DNA from: Hordeum vulgare subsp. vulgare
Lineage: Eukaryota; Streptophyta; Magnoliopsida; Poales; Poaceae
Assembly: GCF_904849725.1 (NCBI RefSeq)
Contig: NC_058518.1
Coordinates: 9,258,147 to 9,322,146 of the forward strand
Reading direction: 5' to 3'
Length of the DNA: 64,000 bases
Part shown: positions 22,465-33,840 of the stretch, in pieces
Numbering within the stretch: the first letter of the stretch is position 1
Layout: each line of letters opens with the position of its first letter
The notes under the pieces: generated by a model
Told to the model about the DNA's origin: nothing
The model's input: only the letters and a program-made list of their open reading frames with translations
Databases searched by the model: none
Made by a program: the position numbers and the translations under genes

Positions 22465-25240
22465 ATGGATCCACATATCAGGAACCTCGAAGAGGAAGAA
22501 CTTCTCGAAGATATAATCAAAGACGACCCCGACGTTGAACCAGCTGAATCTTCGTTGTCATATCTAAACCCCTCCGGATATGGAATGGAGGTCGAGCGAC
22601 ACGAAGATGAAGCCGATGGGGCAGGAGATAGGTCCAATGACGGAGAAGGTGATAGCTCCACTGATGGAGAAGCCGGTGAAGAAATAATAAAGTCCGGCGA
22701 GGTATACATATGAAGTTCGACAATCACTTGTAATATGTGAAAAATATTGGAGATAGCTCTATATTGAATACATATACATTCATTTGACGTATGTTTCTCC
22801 CTCTTAGGCCTCCACATCGAGCAAAGCTACGAAACAAGGCCCGACTAGAAAGTTGGATGCACGGTCACATTACACCCTTGAGGTGATATTGCCTACGGGC
22901 GAACCCAAGCTTCCTAAGAATGCTGCTGACACATTCAAGAAGCAATGCGGAGTTCTCATTAGGGATCACGTCCCGATCAGCGTTCGGGAGTGGAACAAGC
23001 GCAAAGAGGCAGCCGATAGTGACTATGTCGCCGAAAGGTACAAAGATAATCTTTGGAATAATCTCATGTCACATTTCAACCTGCCAGAATGTGAGAATGA
23101 AGACGCCGCAGACAAACTGAGGGCCAAAGTCAAGCAGTGGACTCTAAAGAAGATGGCCGAACTGTTCCGCAGCTGGAAGAAGAAGCTATGGAAAAACTAT
23201 CTGAAGACAAAGAAAGTGCGACTATTCGAGGGGTATCTAGCCAAGCAGGCGAATCACTGGAAGGCATTTCAAGAGTACAAGGAGTCAGAAGATGCCCAGG
23301 CATTATCAGAAAAGAACAAGATAAATGCCGACAAGAAGAAATATCACCACAAGCTGGGGTCAGGGGGCTATGAGACTGCCATCCCAAAGTGGGATAAGAA
23401 AGAGCAAGATCTGCTAGATAAAGGCATCGTACCTGAACCACTCCGTGATGAGTGGGAATTGAGAGCAAGAAATTGGTTCCTTGCGCATGGTGGGTCGTAC
23501 GACGAAAAAACAGGGGACCTCATCTGTAGTGACAGTCTTAGGATACCCAGGGAGAATTGGAAAAGGATAGTGAAAGAAATTAAGGAGGGAAAAAGAAAGT
23601 TCACTGCAGATAGAGAGAAAGATTTGCTCACACTGGTCCTCAGCAATGACGAACATGGAGGACGAACGCGAGGCTTCGATCCTTCTTACCCATGGTGGCT
23701 TGGGTTTGCCAGAGAACAAGACACTTACAAAAGCCGAGAGAGAGCAAAGAAGCGGCAGCAGGATGAGGAGAATGACAAGTTCAACCAGTTGCTTGCCAGG
23801 ATTAATGAGCAACAGAAGCAGATTGATGAGCTTAGAGGAGTAGCGTGCCAGGAAGATCCTGCACTTGATATTACCGGCGCCCCATCTAAGCGGAAAAGCA
23901 GCGTGGCTGAATCTGAGGCCCCGCCCGACGATCCACGAAGAATGATAGAGGGCTGTCCCGGCTACCCCGTGGATGGAATCAAGGAGTCAACATCATGTGA
24001 ACTCCATCAGAAATTCAAGAACATATCCATGAAGGTGGTCGTCGGACAAGCTTTACCTTCTGGCCGTGATGCACGCTGGCATGGCCGTGAGATTCCAGCT
24101 GGCTTTACTAAAGTCGGGGTGGATGAAATCATGACGGGGTTTCATGATATGGAGCTCGACATAGCCCCCCAAAGCGCAAACGGTCGCCCCTCCCAAAGGT
24201 ACCTCATGCTAATCTTTCTATCAGACCTTATGATCGTACCCCCGAGGAAAACACCAGGATAGCAAAGGAACATCATGATGCGCAGATGAAAAAGAAGGAA
24301 CCCGAGCCCCGCCCGGAATACACCGAGAAGCACATAGCATGGGCAAAAGACTGCATAACCACTCCATCACAGTATGACTTACACTATAAGCCTGATGACT
24401 ATACACGCACATTGCAGAAGGAAGTGAAAAAGAGCAGCTCACGTCCAAGTGCAAGTCGGAGCAAATCAAGTTCAACTACAAGCAAGAAAAAATCAGACGT
24501 TCCTCAGCTTGGACAACAGGCCAAACAGTCGATCCCACCCCTCAAGGTGTTAACCGAGAATGTTCCCCCTCCGGTGTAGGGGCAAGCTTTTGAAAGAGCA
24601 AAGGAGTTGGCGGCTGAATGTGGTATCTCAGTTGAAGATTTGCTGGCTTCCCAAGACGACAGGATACCCAAGGATGTGGTAGCCCCTAAGCCATAGTTTG
24701 TCATGGGAGAGCCTTTGGTCAGCAAAGATGATCTCCCAACAAATATGCGTTACTTGCATAAATGGTACTTAAGTGAATCAAAGAATGGGAGAACGATGAT
24801 CGTGCTGAGTGTCCCACGGGAGTACTATGGCCGCTCCGAAGAAATCCATATCGACTTTGATGAACTCTTCCAGATGTACAATGGCGACGCCCTCGACAAA
24901 TCGCTTATGAGTTGCTATTGTCTGTAAGTTTTTCAATTTGTTGTCTACATATAACTTGTTTAGTTATTTCAATTCATTGTCTATATATAACTTGTACTCT
25001 ATTATGCAGAATGAAGATTCTGGAGTGTAAAAGTAAGAGCATCCTAAATATTGGGTTTATTGACCCAGATGAAATACATATAGCGACGCTAACTAATTGT
25101 CCCAAGGAGACGGAGGAAAACCTTCTAAGGTTTCTAATAGATCAAAATTTCTGTGACCACATACTGTTTCCATACAACTTCAAGTAAGGGTCTTTACTCT
25201 GTTGTGTCCATTCACTTATAAGTGTAATTGAGAAGTTACT

Positions 25241-25286
<46 letters not shown>

Positions 25287-25980
25287 CATGTGCAGCTTCC
25301 ATTGGATTCTGTTGGACATTCAAATTGATAAGGGAAGAGTTGATGCCTTCGACCCATTATCGAGACCCTTGGAACAGTTCCAAAGCCTGCAGGACATGCT
25401 CCAAGGGTAATTTCAATCATTCTTGCGCTCTATCGGTCTCTTTCGATGATTTTCTGATATATCAATTAATGAAAAACTTAGCAAATCATTATCCTTGTCG
25501 GGCAGGGTTTGGAAGCGGTTCAAGTGCGTGACTCCCGGTAACTTTACTGAGAAGCTGACCTTTAGAGCGGCTCAGGTAAGTAGTAGTATGATATACTTCT
25601 ATTTTCAATACATTTATGATGCTAGATTATTATTTTGATTATATATATTCTATTCTCGTAAAGTGCGACCAGCAGCCACGGGGAACGCATCTATGCGGAT
25701 ACTATGTTTGCGAGACCATTCGCACGTTTACCTCTGAGTACAAGGATCACAGATTCGACGTAAGCAATGAACATTCACACCTCTATTTTTACCCGTCATT
25801 CTTTGTTATCACGATTGATATTCATATTCATCTCCTCTTCTTATATAGCACACGGCCATGAGGACGAAGGTCCTACCACAGCAACGCGCGATTGCTGTTG
25901 CAGAGGAGCTTGCGGGATTTCTGAGGACGGAAGCTATAGATGACAAAGGACGATTTAGTGTAGCTAGGGGCCATTACTGA
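22465..25980 (+). pseudogene. CACTA TNP-like protein with C-terminal ULP1 (C48) protease domain
   Basis: Exons read from splice signals are 22465-22701, 22808-24198, 24225-24923, 25010-25183, 25296-25406, 25506-25575, 25664-25759 and 25849-25980. The acidic N-terminus is followed by a Lys/Trp-rich region typical of the second protein of plant CACTA elements (such as YPWWLGFAREQDTYKSRERA) and a coiled coil (about 23750-23840). The last exons encode a ULP1-type cysteine protease domain with FHWILLDI (His), VDAFDPL (Asp) and QQPRGTHLCGYYV (Gln, Cys). This is the complete catalytic set of SUMO-protease-like enzymes. The reading frame is broken by TAG at 24577-24579 and TAG at 24694-24696, and a 26-bp GT...AG stretch (24199-24224) shifts the frame unless it is spliced out. 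The copy is therefore probably not functional. Confidence 0.75.
25242..25288. repeat. (CA)n-(TA)n microsatellite
   Basis: About 17 CA units followed by several TA units lie in the intron before the exon that carries the protease histidine. Confidence 0.95.
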
Positions 25981-26164
25981 TGTTCGTCCATGTAATCGAA
26001 TAGACGGGCTCTAGTCCCGATAATTCAGATCTCCATATAATTGTATATATATGCTCGCTTGTAAGATAAGTTAATCTTATATATATATGCATAATTATTT
26101 CTATTTCAATTATATGAAAACTAATTCCCGGACACCAAACGAGGCATCACGTTAATCTCCCGAA

Positions 26165-26435
26165 CACCTAAACCCTAAAACCCTAAAACCCAAAAATAAT
26201 TTCATTCAAAAAAAACCCAAAAATAAGCAAAATCTGAAACTCTTTAGTCCCGGTGCGTGTAACGAACCGGGACTAAAGGGCCTGCCCCTGGGGCGCTACG
26301 AGGCGCCCACGTGGAGCACCTTTAGTCCCGGCTTGTAACAGGGTCGGGACTAAAGGTTAGGCCTTTAGTCCCAGTTGGTGAACCGGGACTAAAGCCCCTT
26401 ACGGGCCGGGGCTAAAGGCCCCGTCCCCACTAGTG
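26165..26435. repeat. 3' subterminal repeats of the CACTA and telomere-like motif
   Basis: At 26165-26195 there is a short run of AAACCCTAAA-type units. After it come three inverted 'CTTTAGTCCCGG...CCGGGACTAAAG' units and the terminal CCACTAGTG. The composition mirrors the 5' end. Confidence 0.85.
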
Positions 26436-27529
26436 GTCGCGGACGATCAGACTGGAAAGAATAACATCAGACGGGCTGACATCCTCCCGCAGTCGTAGCG
26501 AGAGCATCGGGGCGGTGTCGCGTCACGAACGCGTGGACTATAGAGGAAGTCGATGAGTTATTCAAGCGAGGTGATGGCCTTTTGTGGCGTTGTCGAGGTA
26601 GCCGAGAGCGTAGGATGGTGTAGCCATGGTCGAGGTAGCCGTGCGAAGATCGCCATGGACGATGTCGAGTCGTGGTAGGCGGTGTCGAGGAAGTCGTCGT
26701 GGAGCTGCGGGCGCAAGGAGGCACCGAGTTAGTCATGGACGTAATGGTGTCGAAGTAGTGGTGTGCCCGGAAGAAGATGTTGTTGACGACACGTCACGCC
26801 ACGATTGCCAAGCCCGAAGACGTATCGTGGATGAAGGCAACCATCGGTATTGTGAGCACCGGGCATGCATAGACGGACGAAGTCGATGTTCGCGATGCGT
26901 CGCTCCAGGCTTGCCAGGCCCGAGACCACATCAGGAACGAAGGCACACGTCGGTGTTGCCAGCACCGGGCATGCATAGACGAGGACCTGCACACAACTTA
27001 TACGTCACGTCGAGGAGGCTAGCAGAGAAGGACTCGACGACAGTTGCGACACAAACCGTTGGGGGCCGATGTTGCCCGCGGTGGTCGAAGTAGACGAAGT
27101 GGTCGGGGAAGACGATGACGACGCTAGCGGTGAGTTGGTGTCGGATGAAGATGAAGGGGTGGACGAGCGGCGCGAGTCGGTGAGCGAGCTACAACACAGT
27201 CGAGGAAGAGAGGCGGCGACGGTCTCACAGCGGTGGGAGCGGCTGGTTAGGAGTACAATAGCGATGCTCGAAGTAGGCAAGGAAGAACCCGACAGCGTGA
27301 CGAAGACCGGCGCGGAAGGTGGTGGCGCGGCGCATGCCACGTAGAAGTCGACGCGCGGGGACGGCGGAGTGGACCGAGCGCCACGGCGCTACAGCCTGAA
27401 GGGGCAACGAAGCAGCAGCGCGTGGGTTGGGCTGACGGCAGGAAGACCTCTGGGCGACTCGTGGATCGGAGCAACCACGAGGGGGCTGCGTCCTCACCAC
27501 AGTGGCCCACGGGACCACCACCAAAGAAG
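26436..27529 (-). mobile_element. Internal segment of the disrupted minus-strand copia element
   Basis: On the minus strand this GC-rich stretch has the Ser/Thr/Pro-rich, frame-shifting look of the noncoding or spacer part of a Triticeae copia element, including a repeated phrase 'GTCTATGCATGCCCGGTGCT' (minus strand, two copies near 26860 and 26965). It ends at 26465-26500 with a polypurine-like GCGGGAGGATGTCAG. It continues 13677-13851 after removal of the CACTA. No intact gag or pol domain is readable. Confidence 0.45.
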
Positions 27530-29317
27530 TGTCGGGGATCGTAGTAATTTCAAAAAAAGTCCTACGCCATACAAGGATCTATCTATGGAGAAACCAGCAA
27601 CGAGCAAAGGGGTAGAGCATCTTGATACCTTTGAAGATCGCTAAGCGGAAGCGTTACTATGAACGCGGTTGATGGAGTCGTACTCACAGTGATTTAGATC
27701 GCGGTTCCGATCTATGTGCCGAATCACGGCACCTCCGCGTTCAACACACGTGCAGCCCGGTGACGTTTCCAACACCTTGAACCAACAAGGATGAAGGAGA
27801 GGTTGAGAGAGAGAGAGCTTCGGCAACACGACGGCATGGTGGCGATGGAGCTACGTGGTTCTCCGGCAGAGCTTCGCTAAGCTATGCGGAGGACGAGGAT
27901 AGAGAGAGGAAGGGTTGCGCCGAGAAAGAGAGAGAGAGAGAGAGAGAGTTTTCGTGTCTCAAATCAGCCCCAAACCTTGGGTATTTATAGGAGGGAGGGA
28001 GAGAGGGTGCGCACCCCTAGGGTTCCCTCCCTAGGGGTGGCGGCAACCCTAGATGGCCAGGGAGGGCCGGCGGCTAAGGTGGAGAGGAGGGCGGCGCCCT
28101 GCTAGGTGGGCCTTGGGGCCCCTCTGCACCTAGGGTTTACCCCCTCCACCTCTCCTTGCGCCTTGGGCTGAGAGGGGAGGGCGCACCAGCCCACTTTGGG
28201 CTGGTACCCTTCCACCTTTTGGCCCATGGAACCTCTTGGGGCTGGTGGCCCCTCCCGGTGGACCCCCGGAACCCTTTCGGTGGTCCCGGTACGTTATCGG
28301 TGATGTCCGAAACACTTCCGGTGACCAAAATCTCACTTCCTATATATAAATCTTTACCTCTCGACCATTCCGGAGCTCCTTGTGATGTTCGGTATATCAT
28401 TCGAAACTCCGAACTACCTTTGGTAACCACGTACACTATTTTCCTATAACCCTAGCGTCATCAAACCTTAAGTGTGTAGACCCTACGGGTTCGGAAAGCA
28501 TGCAGACATGACCGAGACACCTCTCCAACTAATAACCAACAACGGGATCTGGATATCCATGTTGGCTCCCGCATATTCCTCGATGATCTCATCGGATGAA
28601 CCATGATGTCAAGGATTCAATAAATCTCGTATGCAATTCCCTTTGTCTATCGGTACGATACTTGCCCGAGATTCGATCGTTGGTATCCCCATACCTTGTT
28701 CAATCTTGTTACCGGCAAGTCTCTTTACTCGTTCCTTAACACATCATCCTGTGGCTAACTCCTTAGTCACATTGAGCTTAATATGATGATGGATTACCGA
28801 GTGGGCCCAGAGATACCTCTCCGTCACACGGAGTGACAAATCCCGGTCTCGATTCGTAGAACCCAACAAACACTTTCGAAGATACCCGTAGTGCACCTTT
28901 ATAATCACCCAGTTACGTTGTGACGTTTGGTACACCCAAAGCACTCCTACGGTATCTCGGAGTTGCATAATCTCACGGTCTAAGGAAATGATACTTGACA
29001 TTAGAAAAGCTTTAGCAGACGAACAACACGATCTAGTGCTACGCTTAGGATTGGGTCTTGTCCATCACACCATTCCCCAATAATGTGATCCCGTTATCAA
29101 TGACATCCAATGTCCATGATCAGGAAACCATGATCATCTGTTGATCAACGAGCTAGCCAACTAGAGGCTCACTAGGGACACATTGTGATCTATAGATTCA
29201 CACATGTATTATTGTTTCTGGTTAATACAATTAAAGCATGAATAATAGACAATTATGATAAACTGGAAATATAATAATAATCACTTTTATTATTGTCTCT
29301 AGGGCATATTTCCAACA
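27530..29317 (+). mobile_element. Solo LTR of a BARE-1/Angela-like copia element
   Basis: The 1,788-bp sequence begins TGTCGGGGATCGTAG and ends CTAGGGCATATTTCCAACA. It is flanked on both sides by the 5-bp duplication AGAAG (27525-27529 and 29318-29322). The length and both ends fit BARE-1/WIS/Angela LTRs. No primer site or internal domain is present, so it arose by recombination between the two LTRs of a former complete element. The ORFs within it have no significance. Confidence 0.92.
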
Positions 29318-29490
29318 AGAAGATCCGGTTCGATGACGATATCTGGATTCCTCACCAAGTTGCATGCCCCGGAAGGTATCAACTCCGAGTGCGAGCCCCG
29401 CGGAGCCCAATCCCGGACATGGCACCCCCCAAACTAGTTGTCGCCGTCCAGTCGACCACGAGGATGTGGGTCGGGCATAGTCGAAGTCGA
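29318..29490 (-). mobile_element. Outer remnant of the disrupted copia element
   Basis: The GC-rich sequence continues directly from 27529 when the solo LTR is removed. It ends near 29490, where the base composition drops to AT-rich. Confidence 0.4.
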
Positions 29491-30120
29491 GAACAAATTC
29501 TTTTGAAAACAAAATTCCTATGCAATAATTATCATTTTATTATGCTACTCATATTTAATAAACTTCTACAACTATATAGTAGATACTCATATTTAATAAA
29601 CTTTGACATTTTTCAAATAAGATGGTAACATGTTTTGAATACATGAAAAACCTTTTTAAAGCATTTTTCATGCATTTAATGTTTTTTGAGCTAAATGATA
29701 ATTAAAACAACTTAAAACAATTAAAACAAAAATAAACTAACACTAAACCTATAAAGAACTAAATCAGTACTATTTTGTTTAAAACCTAAATTTAATTAAT
29801 CATAAAATAATCAGATTAAACCTATTGATAAAACAATCTAATACAAAACATCAGAAAAAATATTCACTAAAAACTATTTTAGACTAAAAGATTTCACAAA
29901 CATGCCAATAACATTTCTATTGGAATAAAAGCATATATATTACTAGTATAAACTTCTATTACAGATTACTAGTACTAATTTCTATTGGAATTTAAATGAT
30001 TTAGTATTGTGATTACACATTATAATCTAACGTGCAAAGGATGAACCCTACAAAAATCCTAGAACACCCAAAATTTGGATGGACCCTGGAAAAAACCTAG
30101 AACCCCCAAATTTTGGATGC
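29491..30120. other. AT-rich noncoding sequence
   Basis: I see no gene or delimited element. The sequence is strongly AT-rich with many TTAAAACAA-type phrases. Confidence 0.4.
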
Positions 30121-30625
30121 ACCCTAGAAAAATCACCTCGTGGGCGAGGTGGAGGAGGTCGGAGTTGCCGACGGCGGAGGCGTGGAGGAGGAGGTCGGAG
30201 TAGCCGACGGTGGAGGCGTTGAGGAGGAGGTCGGAGTGGCGACGATGGAGGCGTTGAGTGTGGGTGTCGGGGTCGGGACAAGGGTGACGCGGAGGAGGGA
30301 ACGGGGGCAGGGCGGCGCGGGGAGGGCACGGGTCCGGGGCGGCGTGGTGCCTGTCGGAGACGAGGCAACGAGTGGTGGCGACGGCGACGAGCAGTTCGGC
30401 GTCAGGGTCGGGCAGCTTGGCAACGTTAATATATTCTTCTCCAGGGGCAGTGGCTCGCACGAGGAGAAGAGGCAATTATATAGGAGAGTCATTTAGTCTC
30501 GGTTCCATCCACGAACCGGGACTACAAGTCCTTCTTTTCAGCGGCCTAAATTCCGCATGGGAGAAGGAACCTTTAGTCTCGGCTCTTGGTTACAACCGGG
30601 ACTAAAGGTGATTTTTTTCTGTTTT
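30121..30625. mobile_element. CACTA terminal fragment
   Basis: A GC-rich leader-like part contains a repeated GGAGGAGGTCGGAGT motif. It is followed by two inverted units (30493-30525 'TTTAGTCTCGGTT...AACCGGGACTAC' and 30570-30608 'CTTTAGTCTCGGC...CCGGGACTAAAGG') like those of the large CACTA but diverged. No CACTA terminus or duplication is readable. It is probably a truncated relative. Confidence 0.5.
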
Positions 30626-31500
30626 GTTTTTTTAAATAGAATAATTTTTGTTTTTAGATTTTAGATAACTCTTAGAATATTTATAGTTTTCCAGTGAATC
30701 TTTTTGCTTTACGTCACAAAACTTATAAACTTCCTCTATTTTCTTTTTCCTATTCCTTTTATCTCACACTTCCTAATTTTTGTTTTCAATTTCAAAAAAT
30801 GTTCTCATGTTCAAAATTTTGTTTAAATGTTCATCCTTCAAATAATAACCAGGAATTGCAAAAAATGTTCTTACTTTCAAATTGTGTTCACATTTTTCAA
30901 AAACAGTTGTGTTTCAAAACTCGTTCTCATTTTCAAAAAAATGCATGATTTCTCAAAAATTCCCGTATTTTAAAAAAAATGGATTTAAGAATAATGTTTT
31001 TGTTTTTAAACACAAAAATCATGATATGATAAACATATTTTGTGTCTCAAAATTTGTTCATGATTTTCATAAAATGTTCGTGTTTAGAAAATTAGTCTCA
31101 TTCTCAAAAAATCACATTTTTTACAAAAAAAATGTTTGTGTTTCAGAAAGTGTCAAGGAATTTTCAAAATCTCTTTTTAAAAATATGTTCATAATTTCAA
31201 ATTACGGAAACATTTTACAAAACTCCTAAATAAATTTGTAAACACAACCATTTTTTGGAAGTTCCCAACATTTTTTGAAGTTATGTAATTTTATTTAATT
31301 TGAACAAGTTTGTTAAATACTAAATTAATATTTGAATTTATGAATAGAAAATAATAATAGGAGCACTTTTTAAGGTTCTGAGGATTTTTCCCATTTTTTG
31401 CAAAAATGAAATTTTAAAGAACAAGAAAGAGAAGGTTTAGGAATTAAATATAAATAAATAATGAAATAAATAACTGAACAGGAAAAAAGGAAAAAGAAAA
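30626..31500. repeat. Degenerate 'TTTTCAAAAAATGTTC' short-period repeat tract
   Basis: A loose pattern of about 25-35 bp, built on TTCAAAAAATGTTCATG, recurs throughout. Similar tracts lie at 31800-32250, 32750-33420 and 63660-64000. It is noncoding. Confidence 0.55.
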
Positions 31501-33840
31501 ATAAAAAATATTACAGTTCTCACGTGCCGACTGAGCCGGCCCCAGTCGATGCCTTTGTGTCCGTCGAGCGGCTACACGCTGCAAATTGCAGCAAATTGAA
31601 GCGGAAAACCCTATATGACGCACATTACGTCAAGTTGTCGAGCAATAGCACAGGGATTAACAAGCCAGGGATGACCTGGGTTAGCCCGTTCAGCACTTCG
31701 TTGATCTCGGTTGCTAGAAAGTTTTTTTCTGATTTTGAGATCATTCTACAAGTTTCCCTGAACTGATTTTTTTTATTTCTTTTTTTTTGGTTTCTGTTTC
31801 AGAAATGTTCTGGACTATAAAAACATATTTTGAAATTTTAAAAAATGTTTCTGAATCTAAAAAATGTTCCAGAATTTAAAAAAATGTTTCAAACATTAAA
31901 AAATATTCCGAAATTTGCAAAAATATTTCTGAATCTAAAAAACTGTACCAGAATTCGGAAAAATCTTCCGTAATTTTAATAAATGTTTAAGAATTTGAAA
32001 AAAATTCCGGAATTTATAAAAAAATTCCGAAATTTTGAAAATCTTCCAAAATTTGAAAAATGTTCGGTATTGGAAAATAATGTTCCAAAATTTAAAATAA
32101 TGCCCCGAAATTTAATTTTTTCCTGAATTTGAAAATTGTTCAGGAATTCAAAAAATATTCTGGATTTAGGAAAATATTTCGTAATTTGAAGAAATTTTCC
32201 GGAAATTGAAATAATGATCCGGAATTCCATAAAATGTTAAAAGGAAACATAAATTTGTGGAAATATTTTTCCAAACAGGGTTGGAATTTTTAGTAATTGC
32301 GGCATTACAAAATTTTTCCTAATTTGAAATGAAAAATTGAAATCCAAATCTCAACCCCCACTATATGTTGTTACAGTATTCTGCGCTTTCTATTAAAACA
32401 AGCTGATATTGGTTTATTGGCTAGCAGGTTATTGTTAGTGACCTGCGCTGCGCTAGGTATAAGGATCGAATACCGTTTCTCTTTTTTTTTTTTTTGCCGC
32501 GTGATAGGAAACAGCAGAAGCACGGTCAGTGGGCCGGCCCAGGTAGAGGACTGCATGTGCGAAAGCTGGTCATCCTGCCGCAGAATGCGGCGTATAGGGA
32601 CTCCCCATAGAAGCTTCCTTTATGTTTTACTTGTAGCGAGATATAGAAAACCCTGGCATAAAGTAGATCGGCAGATGGACCCTCCTAGCCCCACGGGAGG
32701 CCACACCCTCTTTTTCGGGGTATTTTCATATATTTGTTTTGCTTTTCGCTTCATTTGGTTACTTGTCATCATACTTTCAAATATTCTAAATGTATATAGA
32801 GTAAAAAAAACACTCTACATAAAACATTTGAAAACGTTAACCAGTAATTTTAAAATTGTTAAATATATATTAAAAAAATAAGTTCTCATGTATATGTAGA
32901 ATATATAGAATAAATTACAGTGTGTATGAATTGTTTTGACCTTGTATTTACAAAATGTCAATAAAGCATATGAAAAATAAATTGGACAAGTATTTGTAAA
33001 AATTCAATCAAGCATTTGTAAAAAAAATATTAAAAACTTCGACCATGTATTCTAAAAAATTTAAACTTGTATTTAAGAAATGTTAATCGGGCATTTCAAA
33101 ATTTATAGAAACCATGATGACCATGTATTGGAAACAAACTAATCTTGTAGTTCAAAAACCAACTAGACATATGAAAATTTGTTTAAAATGTTAATAGAAA
33201 AATATTGACCATGTACTATAAAAGTTAAACTAGTTGTTGCGAAATATAAAAGGAGAATTAAAATGAATTACATATATACCAAAAATGTAGAATACATATG
33301 GGAAAAGGTAGATGCAAAAAATATATGACTCAAAAAATAAATAAATCATGTTATAGAAAAATGTTAACCATGTATGTGAAAAATAATTCTGATGTATACA
33401 AAAAAAATTGAATGTGCATCGAAAACTGACAAACACGAATAAAAGAGAAAGAAACAAAGAAACGAAGAAAACCAATTAAAAAAAACTGAAGAAAAGAATG
33501 AAATGAAAGCATAGAAAAAATAAACTAAAAGTAAAATCAAGGAAAGATCAGTGCAATAAAATGGGAAAATGTGAATTAAGTATACGAAGAAAAATGAAAA
33601 ATTAGATCAAACCAAGAAATAAACAAAAAAGAAGAAATAAAGAACCTATGAAAGAAAATAAAGGACCAGTGAAAACCAAGAGAGATTAAAAAATAAGAAA
33701 AAAGATAAAAATAAAAAATACTACTGGAAAAAATAAAGAAAGGAAGGAATACCAAAGAAAACAAAAAACAAATAAGCTAAATAAAATAGAAAAAACAAAA
33801 GGGAAATACAAAAAAGGAAAGCAGTGATGCAAGCTAGTGA
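31501..33840. other. Mixed AT-rich repeats, no gene
   Basis: 31800-32250 holds about fifteen loose copies of a 'AAAAAATGTTCCGGAATTT' pattern. 32440-32720 is a short normal-composition island with no recognised product. 32750-33420 is another degenerate tract ('CATGTATT...AAAAA'). 33420-33830 is A/G-rich (AAAGAAAxxAAG) low-complexity DNA. Confidence 0.45.

Larger units (their letters stand above)
13852..26435 (+). mobile_element. Complete CACTA (En/Spm) DNA transposon, 12.6 kb
   Basis: Both ends read CACTAGTGG inward (13852 and the reverse complement at 26435), and each is flanked by the 3-bp direct duplication GTC (13849-13851 and 26436-26438). These are the two hallmarks of the CACTA superfamily. 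The subterminal regions consist of palindromic 'TTTAGTCCCGG...CCGGGACTAAAG' units. Inside, in order, are an exonuclease gene (14408-15822), tandem repeats (16150-20235), a hairpin, an internal cluster of the same palindromic units with a TATA box, a small broken ORF (21776-22177) and an eight-exon broken gene ending in a ULP1 domain (22465-25980). No TNPD-type transposase was found, so mobility would need a helper element. Confidence 0.92.

Noticed and set aside
26160..26210. Interstitial telomere
   Set aside because: Only two to three imperfect AAACCCTA-like units lie within a CACTA end. This is too short and too degenerate for a telomere remnant.
27884..28450. Small ORFs in the solo LTR
   Set aside because: They lie within a known noncoding LTR type and have no domain.
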